Positions 23,404-32,150 of a DNA stretch of 51,279 nucleotides are shown here, piece after piece. The DNA is taken from the NCBI GenBank assembly GCA_036259475.1, contig DATABS010000111.1, positions 1 through 51,279 on the forward strand, in the 5' to 3' direction. Made by a program: the position numbers and the translations under genes. The notes under the pieces were generated by a model that did not search any database, had not been told where the DNA came from, and saw only the letters and a program-made list of their open reading frames with translations. Each line of letters begins with the position of its first letter. Positions within the stretch are counted from its first letter, which is position 1. Source of the stretch: ZC4RG17 sp036259475. GTDB taxonomy: Bacteria > Actinomycetota > Acidimicrobiia > Spongiisociales > ZC4RG35.

Positions 23404-23419
23404 TAGGTCGATCGACCTA
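23404..23419. repeat. 16-bp perfect palindrome at the 3' end of etfD
   Basis: TAGGTCGATCGACCTA is fully self-complementary. Its right end includes the TAG stop codon of etfD on the minus strand. It could act as a weak terminator stem or as a dimeric regulator's site. Confidence 0.6.
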
Positions 23420-25606
23420 GGGCGTCTGGACCTCATCGAGCATCATCGCCAGGTCCCGGACCACGACGTCATCGCGCCCCAACTCCTTCACTCCATCGTC
23501 GATCATGACGTAGCAATAAGGACAGGACACCGCCACTTCCGCCGCCCCGGTGGCCAGCGCCTCCTCGGCGCGCTCGATGTTGACCTTCTTACCGATGTGC
23601 TCCTCCATCCAGAACCGGGCTCCCCCGGCTCCACAGCACAGTGCCCGGGTGCCATGCCGGCGCATCTCCACCATCTCGACCTGTCCGGTGGCGGCGACCA
23701 CTTCTCTCGGGGCGAGGTAGATGTCGTTGTGGCGCCCCAGATAGCAGGGGTCGTGGTACGTGACGCGGCGTCGTCCGGTGGCACCATCTCCCGGATCGAG
23801 CCGGCCCTGGCGCAACAGCTCAGCCAACAGCTGGGTGTGGTGCACCACCTCGTAGTTGCCACCCATCTGCGGGTACTCGTTGGCCAGGGTGTTGAAGCAG
23901 TGGGGACACTGGGTGATGACCTTTTTCACACCGAGGTCCTCGAACGTCTCTATGTTCTGGAGGGCGAGCTGCTGCCACACGTACTCGTTGCCTGCGCGGC
24001 GGGCAGGATCGCCATTGCAGACTTCACGCCGTCCGAGAATGGCGAAAGAGATCCCGGCCCGTTCGAGGAGACGGGCAAGAGACACGGAGACGGCTGTGTT
24101 GCGATCGTCGAAGGAGCCGGCACAACCGACGAACCACAGGTATTCCACCTCGGTGACACCCTCCTCGCCGAGGACCGGAACCTGGAAGTCGAGTTCCTTG
24201 GTCCAATCGGCCCGTTGCTCCTGGCCGATGCCCCAAGGGTTGCCCTGGTTCTCCATCGCCACGAATGCCTTGCCCAGCTCGCTGGGGAACTCCGACTCCA
24301 TCAGCGTCAGGTAGCGGCGCATGTCGAGGATCCGGTCGAGGATCTCGATCCCGACGGGGCAGATCTCATCACAGGCCTTGCACGTCGTGCACGACCAGGC
24401 TTCGACCGGTTCGACCCGGGAGAACAGCTCCGGGCCTTCGATAGTGATGCGCTCATCGAGCGCGACGGGAGGGGAGACACCGGCGGTCACCGCGGCGACC
24501 TCACCGGTCTTGAGCACCATCTCCCGGGGGTCGAGCGGCTTCCCCGTGATGTTGGCGGGGCACACCGACGTGCATCGTCCGCAGATGGTGCAGGCGTCGG
24601 TGTCGAAGATCTGCTTCCAGGTGAGGTCCTCCACCACCGAGGCGCCGATCGTGTCGATGTCTTCCACCTCCATGAGGTTGGGCATCTGACGCATTGCTCC
24701 CTTGGGACGCTCCCGAGGCTGCAGGAAGAGGTTGGCGGGAGAGGTGAACATGTGGCGGAGCTTGGTGGTGGGAAGGATGACCAGGAACGCCACGAAGGCG
24801 GCGGCGTGGACGACCCAGGAAACCTGATGGACGATCCCGGCCGCCCCGTCGGGCACGAGATTGGAGAGAGGAAGGCCGACGAAAGAGAACACCTCGAAGG
24901 AGGGCCGCCCCACCAGGGCGATTCGAGCGGCCTCCGTCGTGAAACCGGTGATCCCGATCAGGCCAAGGGTGGCGAGGGTCCAGCCGTCCTCCGGCTTCGT
25001 CTTCGACCGGATTCTCCAGGGCGGCCGCACGTAGCGCCGCCACGCCGCCCAGGCGAGGCCGCCGAGGAAGACGAGGCCAGCGAGGTCGAGTGTCGCCGAG
25101 TAACCCTGGTAGACGCCGCCGTGGAGGAACTTGAGATTGGAGGGCAGGAGGTGGTCTATCTCCAGGGTGACGGTTCCGGCGAAGAGGACGAGGAAGCCGT
25201 AATAGACCATCGAGTGCATCAGTCCGGCAGAGCGGTCGCGCATGAGGGTCTTCATGCGTAGACCGGCGTCGAGGCGCTTCAGTCTCTGCCCCCATCGACC
25301 GGTACGCCGGTCGGGCTTCCCGCGTTCCCAGTTGTGGGCTCGCAGCTTGAACAGGTGGATGGCGAGCCACAACGCCGCTGCCACGCCGACATAGAACAGG
25401 GCGATGAGCGGGCCCGGCACGTTGCCGAACACCTCTCGTCCCACATCGAAGACGGGATGCTCCGGAATCGTCCCGAGCACCCACAGGACGAGGACGCTCA
25501 CCGCGACGAAGATGCCGAGGGCCCCCATCAGCTGAGCGGCGCCGGGGAGGCGGCGCCGGGGCTTTTCGGCGGTCTCCAGCCGGTCCTCGGTGTCTGTCAG
25601 GGCCAT
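23417..25606 (-). CDS. etfD: EtfD-like membrane Fe-S oxidoreductase (ETF:quinone type, heterodisulfide reductase-related)
   Basis: A 729-aa protein of the same design as mycobacterial Rv0338c/EtfD, which passes electrons from electron-transfer flavoprotein to menaquinone during fatty acid oxidation. The N-terminal part (about 30-300) holds several membrane helices of the NarI type with histidines. Two [4Fe-4S] motifs follow, CTICGRCTSVCP and CTTCKACDEICP, then two CCG-type cysteine-rich domains (FVGCAGS, TQCPHCFNTLANEYP, HDPCYLGRHND, LCCGAGG, SCPYCYVMI). It fits the acyl-CoA genes at 29-40 kb. TACACT ends 10 nt before the ATG. Confidence 0.88.
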   Translation of the reverse strand: MALTDTEDRLETAEKPRRRLPGAAQLMGALGIFVAVSVLVLWVLGTIPEHPVFDVGREVFGNVPGPLIALFYVGVAAALWLAIHLFKLRAHNWERGKPDRRTGRWGQRLKRLDAGLRMKTLMRDRSAGLMHSMVYYGFLVLFAGTVTLEIDHLLPSNLKFLHGGVYQGYSATLDLAGLVFLGGLAWAAWRRYVRPPWRIRSKTKPEDGWTLATLGLIGITGFTTEAARIALVGRPSFEVFSFVGLPLSNLVPDGAAGIVHQVSWVVHAAAFVAFLVILPTTKLRHMFTSPANLFLQPRERPKGAMRQMPNLMEVEDIDTIGASVVEDLTWKQIFDTDACTICGRCTSVCPANITGKPLDPREMVLKTGEVAAVTAGVSPPVALDERITIEGPELFSRVEPVEAWSCTTCKACDEICPVGIEILDRILDMRRYLTLMESEFPSELGKAFVAMENQGNPWGIGQEQRADWTKELDFQVPVLGEEGVTEVEYLWFVGCAGSFDDRNTAVSVSLARLLERAGISFAILGRREVCNGDPARRAGNEYVWQQLALQNIETFEDLGVKKVITQCPHCFNTLANEYPQMGGNYEVVHHTQLLAELLRQGRLDPGDGATGRRRVTYHDPCYLGRHNDIYLAPREVVAATGQVEMVEMRRHGTRALCCGAGGARFWMEEHIGKKVNIERAEEALATGAAEVAVSCPYCYVMIDDGVKELGRDDVVVRDLAMMLDEVQTP

Positions 25607-25652
25607 CTGGGCGGGCAGTGTAGGGGACCGTCACGGCCGGCCATGGCGATCG

Positions 25653-25719
25653 TTTTTTGGACGACAGCGAACGGCTGCCGACGTCAGCGCTCGGTTTCCG
25701 AGGGTCGGCGCCCAAAAAA
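25653..25719. terminator. structured terminator region after pspA
   Basis: Outer arms TTTTTTGG (25653-25660) and CCAAAAAA (25712-25719) enclose an inner hairpin CTCGG-TTT-CCGAG (25690-25702) and a CCGAC/GTCGG pair. It lies directly after the pspA stop and upstream of etfD. Confidence 0.5.
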
Positions 25720-25722
25720 GGG

Positions 25723-26436
25723 TTAGTTGAGGCCGAGCTCCTGGCGCAGCTCTTCCAGTTTGGCGTCGGCCTGGGAGAGCGACACTGCCTCCCGCAGTTC
25801 CTGCTCGGCACCCTCCGGCGTCACCTCACGCAGCTCGGTGTGGGCCTGGGCAGTCGATAGCCGGCCCTCGATCTTCCGCTCTACCTCGTCGAGCGACGGC
25901 ACGTCCCGCTCCATCGAAGCGGACATCGTCTCGACCGCCGAGTTCACCGCCTCCTGCATCCGGGCCTGCTCCAGCTTGCCGAGGAGCTGCATCCGCTTGG
26001 CGGCCAGCTCCTGGACCCGCATGGCGTTCTGCTGCACGGCTGCCTTGGCATCCTCACTCTGCTGGATGGCGACCTCGTATTGCTCTTTCAGCCCGTTGAC
26101 GTTCGACTCGGCCGCCTGGATCTTCATCGCCAGTGACTGTGCCGCCCGGGTCCATTTGTCAACGCCCGCGGCATCCCCGTTGTTCTTGGCTTCTTCGGCT
26201 CGCAATAGCGCCTGCTTGGCCATCTCGCGGGCCTCGCCAAGCTCGCCGGCCGACTTCTCGATCCTCGACTCCAGTTGAGTGCGGTGGGCGATCACCTTGG
26301 CGGCCTGATTGCGCAGCCGCTGGTCTGCGGTCCGTGCCTCGCTGATCGCCTGCTCGATCTCGACCTCAGGGTCCATCGCCGATTCTGCGAACCCCCGGAA
26401 AAGCTGCTTCAGGTAGCCCCAGATTCTCTTGAACAT
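25723..26436 (-). CDS. pspA: PspA/IM30 family protein
   Basis: A 237-aa, almost wholly helical coiled-coil protein of the PspA/Vipp1 (ESCRT-III-like) family that binds and stabilises the inner membrane under stress. Visible are the amphipathic N-terminal helix FKRIWGYLKQLFRGF, the DPEVEIEQAI segment and long Ala/Glu/Gln/Arg heptads. The ATG at 26436 is preferred over the upstream start because the family begins with this helix and a GGGAG lies 6-8 nt before it. A TATGCT -10 is further upstream. No pspBC or sigma-54 activator is adjacent. Confidence 0.92.
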   Translation of the reverse strand: MFKRIWGYLKQLFRGFAESAMDPEVEIEQAISEARTADQRLRNQAAKVIAHRTQLESRIEKSAGELGEAREMAKQALLRAEEAKNNGDAAGVDKWTRAAQSLAMKIQAAESNVNGLKEQYEVAIQQSEDAKAAVQQNAMRVQELAAKRMQLLGKLEQARMQEAVNSAVETMSASMERDVPSLDEVERKIEGRLSTAQAHTELREVTPEGAEQELREAVSLSQADAKLEELRQELGLN

Positions 26437-26467
26437 TGACGTCTCCCGCTTTCTGTGCGTCGGACGC

Positions 26468-26473
26468 AGCATA
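26468..26473 (-). promoter_or_regulatory. pspA -10-like hexamer
   Basis: Reads TATGCT on the minus strand, 31 nt upstream of the ATG. Unlike most genes here it leaves a leader with a ribosome-binding site. Confidence 0.45.
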
Positions 26474-26479
26474 GTTCCA

Positions 26480-26499
26480 CCCGGTCGACACCGACCGGG
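26480..26499. terminator. GC hairpin after the proline dehydrogenase gene
   Basis: CCCGGTCG-ACAC-CGACCGGG, a perfect 8-bp stem starting 3 nt beyond the proline dehydrogenase stop. No U-run follows. It also lies just upstream of the pspA -10, so it could instead be an operator. Confidence 0.45.
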
Positions 26500-26502
26500 C
26501 GG

Positions 26503-27414
26503 TCAGTGGCCCACGAGCGCCCGGAGGAAGAACCACATGTTGGCGGGACGTTCGCCTAGCCGTCGGGTGAGATAGGGATACCAGGCCGAGCCGAACGGCA
26601 CGTACACCCGCACGTCCTCGCCCAGGGCGGCGAGACGGAGTTGTTCGTTCTGGCGCACGCCGTACAGCATCTGAAACTCGAACTTCTCGCCTCGATCCGC
26701 GGCCAGGTCGAGAGTCAGACTGATCAGCCTGGGGTCGTGGGTAGCCACCGCCGGCCGAACCTCCGGCGCCTGCATCAGGACGATCAGCAGGCGGGCGAAG
26801 GCGGCATCTACATCATCCGAGGACTGGAAGGCGATCTGGGCGGGTTCGACGTACGCCCCCTTGCACAGTCGGATGTGACCGCCGAGGGGTATCAGGCGTT
26901 CCAGATCCTCGGGCGTCCGATGCAGATACGCCTGCAGGCACACGCCCAGATTGCCGTGCCGCTTCTGGGCCTCGGCGTAGATGTCGATCGTGTCCTGGGT
27001 GTAGGAAGAGTCCTCCATGTCGATGGTGACCGTGGCGGAGGCCTCCGCCGCGGCCATTGCCAGCCGATCGACGGCCTTGGCGGCGATCCCGGCATCGATG
27101 CTGAGGCCCAACTGGGTCAGTTTCACCGAGATGTTGGCTCGAAGCCCGTCTGCCGGGATGCGAGCGAGCGTTTCGATGTACTCGTCGGTTGCCCGTTCCG
27201 CTCCCTCCCGATCGGTCACCCCCTCGCCGAGGTGGTCGAGGGAGACACTCAGACCCTGGCGATTGAGTTCTGCCGCCACTCGGGAACCGGCCTCCAGGCT
27301 GTCACCGGCGACGAAACGACGGGCCAGCGCCCGGCCCGCCCGGGTCCGGGTGATCGTCCGCTCCACGACGGCAGCCTCGGTCGCCGCCGCCACCGCCCGG
27401 GTGAAGATGCTCAC
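26503..27414 (-). CDS. proline dehydrogenase (monofunctional)
   Basis: Oxidises proline to pyrroline-5-carboxylate with FAD. A 303-aa beta-alpha barrel of the short monofunctional type. Family signatures include RANISVKLTQLGLSID, TIDMEDSSYTQDT, CLQAYLHRTPEDL, RLCKGAY and the C-terminal YVPFGSAWYPYLTRRLGERPAN with its paired arginines for the proline carboxylate. The GTG at 27414 overlaps the proC stop as GTGA. The partner P5C dehydrogenase is 20 kb away at 47.6 kb, so this is not a PutA fusion. Confidence 0.93.
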   Translation of the reverse strand: MSIFTRAVAAATEAAVVERTITRTRAGRALARRFVAGDSLEAGSRVAAELNRQGLSVSLDHLGEGVTDREGAERATDEYIETLARIPADGLRANISVKLTQLGLSIDAGIAAKAVDRLAMAAAEASATVTIDMEDSSYTQDTIDIYAEAQKRHGNLGVCLQAYLHRTPEDLERLIPLGGHIRLCKGAYVEPAQIAFQSSDDVDAAFARLLIVLMQAPEVRPAVATHDPRLISLTLDLAADRGEKFEFQMLYGVRQNEQLRLAALGEDVRVYVPFGSAWYPYLTRRLGERPANMWFFLRALVGH

Positions 27415-28241
27415 CGAGCCGACTCACCCAGCTGGCGCGCCCGCTCGGCCGCCGCCCGAACGGCGTCTTCGACGAGCGCCCGGAACCCGCTCTCTTCGAG
27501 GATGTGCACCGCAGCCGCCGTGGTCCCGCCCGGTGATGTCACCTGGCCCCGCAGCTCCCCGGGGCTCCGCCCCGTCTCCGTCAGGAGGTGGCCGGCACCG
27601 CGAACCGTCTGGTGGACCAGGATCTCGGCGATGTCCCGGGGGAGGCCTTCCCGGATCGCCGCCTCCGTCAGGGCCTCGGCCAGCAGGAAGACGTAGGCCG
27701 GGCCGGTACCCGACACCGCCGTCACGGCGTCCATGAGCGACTCGTCCATCTGCCGCACGACCGACACCGCCTCGAGAACGGTCGTGGCAGCTTCGATCGC
27801 CTCCTTATCGGCATGGGTCCCGGCGGCAATGCCCGTGACGCCTTCGCCGACCAGGGCAGGGGTGTTGGGCATCGCCCTCACCACCGCCACCCCAGGAAGG
27901 CGCGCCTCGAACAGCCGGATCGGCACCCCGGCCGCCACCGACACGACGACCTGAGGCGGCGCCAGCTTCCCCGCCACCTGGTCGAGAAGCGCCACCACGT
28001 CGCGCGGTTTCGTGGCGGCAACGACCACCCGGCGCCCCGTGATCGCCTCGAGCGGGTCGAGCGAAACCCTGGCGCCCGTCGCCTCCGATACGGCCTCCGC
28101 CCGCTCCTTCCGGCGGGAGGCCACACCTATCTCCGAGTGGCGCCAGCCCGCCGCGATGAGCCCGCGCAACAGCGCCTCCCCCATCGCCCCGGCGCCCAGG
28201 ATGGCGACGGAGGGACGCGTCGACGGCGGATGCTCAGGCAT
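27411..28241 (-). CDS. proC: pyrroline-5-carboxylate reductase
   Basis: Last step of proline synthesis, reducing P5C with NAD(P)H. A 276-aa protein: N-terminal ILGAGAMGEALLRGLI Rossmann motif, AMPNTPALVGEGVTGI, then the dimer domain with AVSGTGPAYVFLLAEAL, VRGAGHLL and VTSPGGTTAAAVHILEESGFR. TATACT lies 8 nt before the ATG without a Shine-Dalgarno. It overlaps the proline dehydrogenase gene, so a biosynthetic and a catabolic enzyme with opposite reactions are co-transcribed. Confidence 0.95.
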   Translation of the reverse strand: MPEHPPSTRPSVAILGAGAMGEALLRGLIAAGWRHSEIGVASRRKERAEAVSEATGARVSLDPLEAITGRRVVVAATKPRDVVALLDQVAGKLAPPQVVVSVAAGVPIRLFEARLPGVAVVRAMPNTPALVGEGVTGIAAGTHADKEAIEAATTVLEAVSVVRQMDESLMDAVTAVSGTGPAYVFLLAEALTEAAIREGLPRDIAEILVHQTVRGAGHLLTETGRSPGELRGQVTSPGGTTAAAVHILEESGFRALVEDAVRAAAERARQLGESAR

Positions 28242-28249
28242 GGCCCACG

Positions 28250-28255
28250 AGTATA
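28250..28255 (-). promoter_or_regulatory. proC -10-like hexamer (leaderless)
   Basis: TATACT on the minus strand, 8 nt before the ATG at 28241; one of the best -10 matches in the window. Confidence 0.5.
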
Positions 28256-28333
28256 TGGAGAGAGGTGCCAGGCCCGACTTCGGGGCGTCATCACCCCTCG
28301 GCCGCCAGCGACACCACTGGCGGGGGTCAGGGC

Positions 28334-29182
28334 TCAGTCGGTGGGAGCTCCCCTGAGGCGGCGCATCTCGTCGAGGACCGATCCGGTCAGCACCGTCGAG
28401 GCGGGAGCCGCCACACCCATGACCCGGCGCATCATGCCCGCGTCGACCGGCCGGCCGGACGGGGCTGACTCGGCGGAGGCGGCGATCTCATCGAGCCACG
28501 ACTCGTCGTCGCGCTCGGCGGTGTCCTCAGGCTCGTCCAAGCCGTCCACAGTCTGGACCTCAGGCTCCTCCGTGTGCTCGACGACCTGCTCGAAGGCCGG
28601 GCTTTCGTCCAGATTCTCCTCCTCTTCGGGAGTTTCGTCCTCGACCGCTTCGATGAGGTCCATTCGCCACAGTGTGTGGAGGAGACGGATGGCACGGCCC
28701 CGGCCGAAGACCTCTTCGAGCTGGTCGAACGAGAGCACCGAAACCAGCGAGGCGATCGCCCACCAGTCGCCGACCTGAACGGTAACGGGCTTGTCGACCT
28801 CCTCACGAAGCATGAGGAACGACCCACGGAGGCCTGCCTCCGAGAGGTCGGACTCCAGCCCGTTGAGGGTCTCGATGTCACTGAGGAGGCTTTCGACCTC
28901 CCAACCTTCGGCCTCGGGGCCTTCGAACGCGCCCACCTGAAAGGCTCCCTCCTCGAGACCGGAGAGGACGAAGAGCGCATCGGCGGCGGCATTGCGGGAC
29001 TCGAACTCACCCGACACCGCAGAGTTACCCTCCAGCGCCGCCCCGACGACGCGGCCCTGGCTGAAGTGGATCGCCCCCCGACGTGACCCGTTGATGTGCA
29101 GGCTGGCCGTCTTGCCAGTGACCTTCATCACGTTGAGCAGGTCGCCGACAGTCCAATCTGAAAGTGTCCCCGAAAGATTCAT
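28334..29182 (-). CDS. DUF4388 domain protein
   Basis: A 282-aa cytoplasmic protein. The N-terminal 90 or so residues match DUF4388 (LSGTLSDWTVGDLLNVMKVTGK, ASLHINGSRRGAIHFSQGRVVGA), a domain often attached to response-regulator or gliding/polarity proteins. The middle is helical. Residues of about 185-240 are strongly acidic (EDETPEEEENLDESP; EPEDTAERDDESW). The ATG at 29182 is chosen over the GTG two codons upstream because AGGTGA precedes it. The role is unknown. Confidence 0.8.
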   Translation of the reverse strand: MNLSGTLSDWTVGDLLNVMKVTGKTASLHINGSRRGAIHFSQGRVVGAALEGNSAVSGEFESRNAAADALFVLSGLEEGAFQVGAFEGPEAEGWEVESLLSDIETLNGLESDLSEAGLRGSFLMLREEVDKPVTVQVGDWWAIASLVSVLSFDQLEEVFGRGRAIRLLHTLWRMDLIEAVEDETPEEEENLDESPAFEQVVEHTEEPEVQTVDGLDEPEDTAERDDESWLDEIAASAESAPSGRPVDAGMMRRVMGVAAPASTVLTGSVLDEMRRLRGAPTD

Positions 29183-29374
29183 TCTCACCTCGCGCCTATC
29201 AAGTGCCTATCGGATGTTCGGGCGCTCGGGTTGAGCGCGATCGGGACAAACTTGAGGCTCGAGGCGAGATCGTGAGATATCGCACGGGAGCATGAGCGCA
29301 AGGAGTGCAACTCACTCACCGAACGCACCGTACGGCTGAAGCCACATATCGACGATCCGTGCAAAGATTGACCG

Positions 29375-30583
29375 ATGACCGACATCTACATCGTCGACGG
29401 CTGTCGGACACCGGTAGGGAAGCTCGGTGGTGTCCTCGCCCATGTCCGGCCCGACGATCTGGCCGCCCACGCCATCTCTTCTCTCGTGGGCCGCAATCCG
29501 GGACTCGACCCCTCCGCCATCTCCGACGTGGTCTGGGGAGCGGCCAATCAGGCGGGGGAGGACAACCGCAACGTGGGTCGAATGGCGGGATTACTCGCGG
29601 GACTACCGGAGTCGGTGCCGGGAGTTACCGTCAACCGGCTGTGCGGCTCCGGCCTCCAGGCGGTGGTTACCGCCGGCCATGCCCTCTCGCAGGGATGGGG
29701 AGAAGTGATGGTCGGAGGGGGCTCCGAGTCGATGAGCCGCGCGCCGTTCGTGGTCGCCAAACCAGACCGAGCGTTTCCCGTCGGGCCTCCCCAGGTGGCC
29801 GACACGACTCTCGGGTGGCGACTCGTCAACCCACGTATGGCCAGGCTCCACGGGTGCCTGGCGATGGGCGAGACGGCCGAAGAGGTGGCTGACCGCTGGA
29901 AGATCTCACGGCAGGCCCAGGACGAGTTCGCCCTCGAATCCCATCGAAGGGCAGTCGCCGCCGGAGAGGAGGGGCGTTTCAAGGATGAGCTGGTGCCGAT
30001 CGAGGCCGCCACCGACCACCGCCACCGCAGTACGACAACGGTGGAGGTCGACGAAGGCCCTCGGCCGGACACCTCGCTCGAGGCGCTGGCGGGCCTGCGC
30101 CCGGTGTTCCGTGAGGGAGGCAGCGTCACAGCAGGGAACTCGTCTCAGATGAACGACGGGGCCGCCGCACTGCTGCTCGCCACCAGGCAAGGCCTCAAGA
30201 CTCACGACCTGACCCCCATGGCCCGGATCGTGTCCTCGGCGGCGGCCGGCGTCCATCCCGACATCATGGGCATCGGTCCCGTCCCGGCGAGCCGCCTCGC
30301 CCTCGAGCGGGCCGGACTGACCGTCGACGACCTCGACCTCGTAGAGCTCAATGAGGCGTTCGCCGCCCAGTCGCTCGCCGTGATCGACGAACTCGGCCTC
30401 AATCCTGAAACGGTCAACGTCAACGGAGGAGCCATCGCCCTGGGCCACCCGCTGGGGGCATCCGGCGCCAAGATCCTGACGACGCTGGTCCATGAGCTAC
30501 GCCGTCGCGAAGGAAGGTATGGCCTCGTGACGATGTGCATCGGGGTCGGGCAGGGCATCGCCGCCGTCGTCGAAGCGGCATGA
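29375..30583 (+). CDS. acetyl-CoA C-acyltransferase (thiolase)
   Basis: Cleaves 3-ketoacyl-CoA or condenses acyl-CoAs. A 402-aa enzyme with the acylated cysteine in TVNRLCGSGLQAV, the GGSESMSRAP loop, NEAFAAQSLA, the catalytic His in GGAIALGHPLGASGAK and the second Cys in MCIGVGQG. Overall it is closest to AtoB/PcaF-type biosynthetic or beta-ketoadipyl-CoA thiolases. It opens a run of four tightly overlapping genes (thiolase, CoA-transferase, SDR-like fragment, SDR), which suggests one acyl-CoA pathway. Confidence 0.93.
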   Translation: MTDIYIVDGCRTPVGKLGGVLAHVRPDDLAAHAISSLVGRNPGLDPSAISDVVWGAANQAGEDNRNVGRMAGLLAGLPESVPGVTVNRLCGSGLQAVVTAGHALSQGWGEVMVGGGSESMSRAPFVVAKPDRAFPVGPPQVADTTLGWRLVNPRMARLHGCLAMGETAEEVADRWKISRQAQDEFALESHRRAVAAGEEGRFKDELVPIEAATDHRHRSTTTVEVDEGPRPDTSLEALAGLRPVFREGGSVTAGNSSQMNDGAAALLLATRQGLKTHDLTPMARIVSSAAAGVHPDIMGIGPVPASRLALERAGLTVDDLDLVELNEAFAAQSLAVIDELGLNPETVNVNGGAIALGHPLGASGAKILTTLVHELRRREGRYGLVTMCIGVGQGIAAVVEAA

Positions 30584-31767
30584 CCGCCCGCCTCCTGGGA
30601 GGGATCCGGGTCGTCGAGTTCGGAAACCTCATCGCCGGCCCCTACGCCGGAATGCTGCTGGCCGACCTCGGGGCGGAAGTGATCAAGATCGAGCCGACAA
30701 GAGGAGAGCTGGGGCGGGGCTTCGGGCCCTACCTCAACGGCGAGTCGGTCTTCTTCATGGCGGTCAACCGGGGGAAACGATCCCTCGCCGTCGATCCCAA
30801 GAACGACGAGATCCGCCCATGGCTCGACCGCCTGGTCGCGGGGGCGGACGTGGTGGTCAACAATCTGCGGCACGGAGCGATGGAACGGATGGGTTACGAC
30901 GAGGAATCGCTGCGCCAGCTCAATCCGGCGGTGGTCTACGCGGTGGTATCGGCCTTCGGTTCTGACGGACCTTCCGCCGATCGGGCGGGAATCGACGTCA
31001 TCTTCCAGGCGGAGTCCGGAATGATCTCGGTCACCGGCCATCCTGACGATCCACCGCAGAAGACGGCCACCACCATCGGAGACTACGTCGCCGGAACCAA
31101 CGCTGCTCTGACCATCTGCGCGGCGCTCGTCGACCGTGCCCGAACGGGAGAGGGAAGCCGGGTGGACGTCAGCCTCCGGGACGGCCTCCTCGCCGTCCAG
31201 TCCGGATGGTGGGCACTGTACTTCTCCTCGGGCGAGCAGCCGCATCGCACCGGGACGGCGTCTCCCTTCCTGGCTCCCAACCAGGTGTTCGAGACCTCAG
31301 ATGGCCACCTGGCGCTCGCCATCGTCTCGGACCGGCACTTCGAGATCATGTGCGAGGCGCTGGTTCGCCCCGACCTGGTGCAGCGGTTTCCGACCAATGA
31401 GTCACGGATGAAGAGCCGCACCGAGCTGACCGGAGAGCTGGCGGGGATCTTCGCCGGCGACATCACCGAGGTTTGGTTGGAACGATTGGGTGGGGCGGGG
31501 CTTCCCGTCGGCCGGCTCCTCGACTTCGATGGGGTGGCAGCCGACCCCCAGATCCGCCACAACGAGATGGTGATCGAGCTGGATCATCCCGTGGCAGGCT
31601 CGGTGCGAGCCCTCGGCTCGCCATTGCGAGTCGATGGACGCCCCGCCCGGGCCGACCGCCTACCCCCCACGCTAGGCCAAGACGGCCGGGCGATCCTCGC
31701 CGAGTTGGGGGCCGAAGAGGAGGAGATCGATCGTCTGGTGGAGTCAGGCAGCTTGGTCGTATCGTGA
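30580..31767 (+). CDS. class III CoA-transferase (CaiB/BaiF family)
   Basis: A 395-aa family III CoA-transferase. The N-terminal VVEFGNLIAGPYAGMLLADLG and VIKIEP segments are typical, and the likely catalytic Asp is in TIGDYVAGTNAAL, followed by TGEGSRVDVSLRDGLLA. It moves CoA between carboxylic acids such as dicarboxylates, carnitine or aryl acids. The ATG at 30580 overlaps the thiolase stop (ATGA); the longer frame is a shadow. The acid substrate cannot be read from the sequence. Confidence 0.92.
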   Translation: MTARLLGGIRVVEFGNLIAGPYAGMLLADLGAEVIKIEPTRGELGRGFGPYLNGESVFFMAVNRGKRSLAVDPKNDEIRPWLDRLVAGADVVVNNLRHGAMERMGYDEESLRQLNPAVVYAVVSAFGSDGPSADRAGIDVIFQAESGMISVTGHPDDPPQKTATTIGDYVAGTNAALTICAALVDRARTGEGSRVDVSLRDGLLAVQSGWWALYFSSGEQPHRTGTASPFLAPNQVFETSDGHLALAIVSDRHFEIMCEALVRPDLVQRFPTNESRMKSRTELTGELAGIFAGDITEVWLERLGGAGLPVGRLLDFDGVAADPQIRHNEMVIELDHPVAGSVRALGSPLRVDGRPARADRLPPTLGQDGRAILAELGAEEEEIDRLVESGSLVVS

Positions 31768-32150
31768 TCCCGATGGACCCGGCCGTCTTTCGAGCCGCCC
31801 GCGTCGTCGGTGACTGGTCCGGCGCCAAGCAGGCACTGATGGAGGCTTTCGCCGTGAGCCAGCGGGCAGCCCGGGAAGCCAGGCCAATCGTGTACGTGGT
31901 GCACGGCGACGACCTCCTCGGTCGACGGGGTGCCCCGTCGGCGATGGTCGCTACCGGCTTGCTGTCCGCCGCCCGCACCGCCGCCATCGAGCTGACCCGC
32001 CAGGGCACTCCGGTGAACGTGATTGCCGTCGGTGATGAGACCGATTCCGTCGTGGTGGAGCGGTGGATCGGTCATCTCTCCGCCGCGGACGGACCTACGG
32101 GACAGCTGGTTCGCCTCGACCCATCCCACCTGGGCAAGGCCCTGCCATGA
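31764..32150 (+). CDS. half-length SDR-like protein without catalytic residues
   Basis: A 128-aa protein matching only the C-terminal half of short-chain dehydrogenases: a beta-5-like strand IVYVVHGDDLLGRRG, then SAMVATGLLSAARTAAIEL where active SDRs have YxxxK, then GTPVNVIAV and a final GQLVRLDPSHLG. It lacks both the cofactor-binding TGxxxGxG and the Tyr-Lys pair, so it is unlikely to be an oxidoreductase by itself. The GTG at 31764 overlaps the CoA-transferase stop and its own stop overlaps the complete SDR gene, so it is probably expressed as a partner subunit. Confidence 0.75.
   Translation: MIPMDPAVFRAARVVGDWSGAKQALMEAFAVSQRAAREARPIVYVVHGDDLLGRRGAPSAMVATGLLSAARTAAIELTRQGTPVNVIAVGDETDSVVVERWIGHLSAADGPTGQLVRLDPSHLGKALP

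Noticed and set aside
23393..25261. 622-aa open frame on the plus strand
   Set aside because: It is antisense to the EtfD-like gene, which has clear Fe-S and membrane motifs. The plus-strand translation has no recognisable domain.
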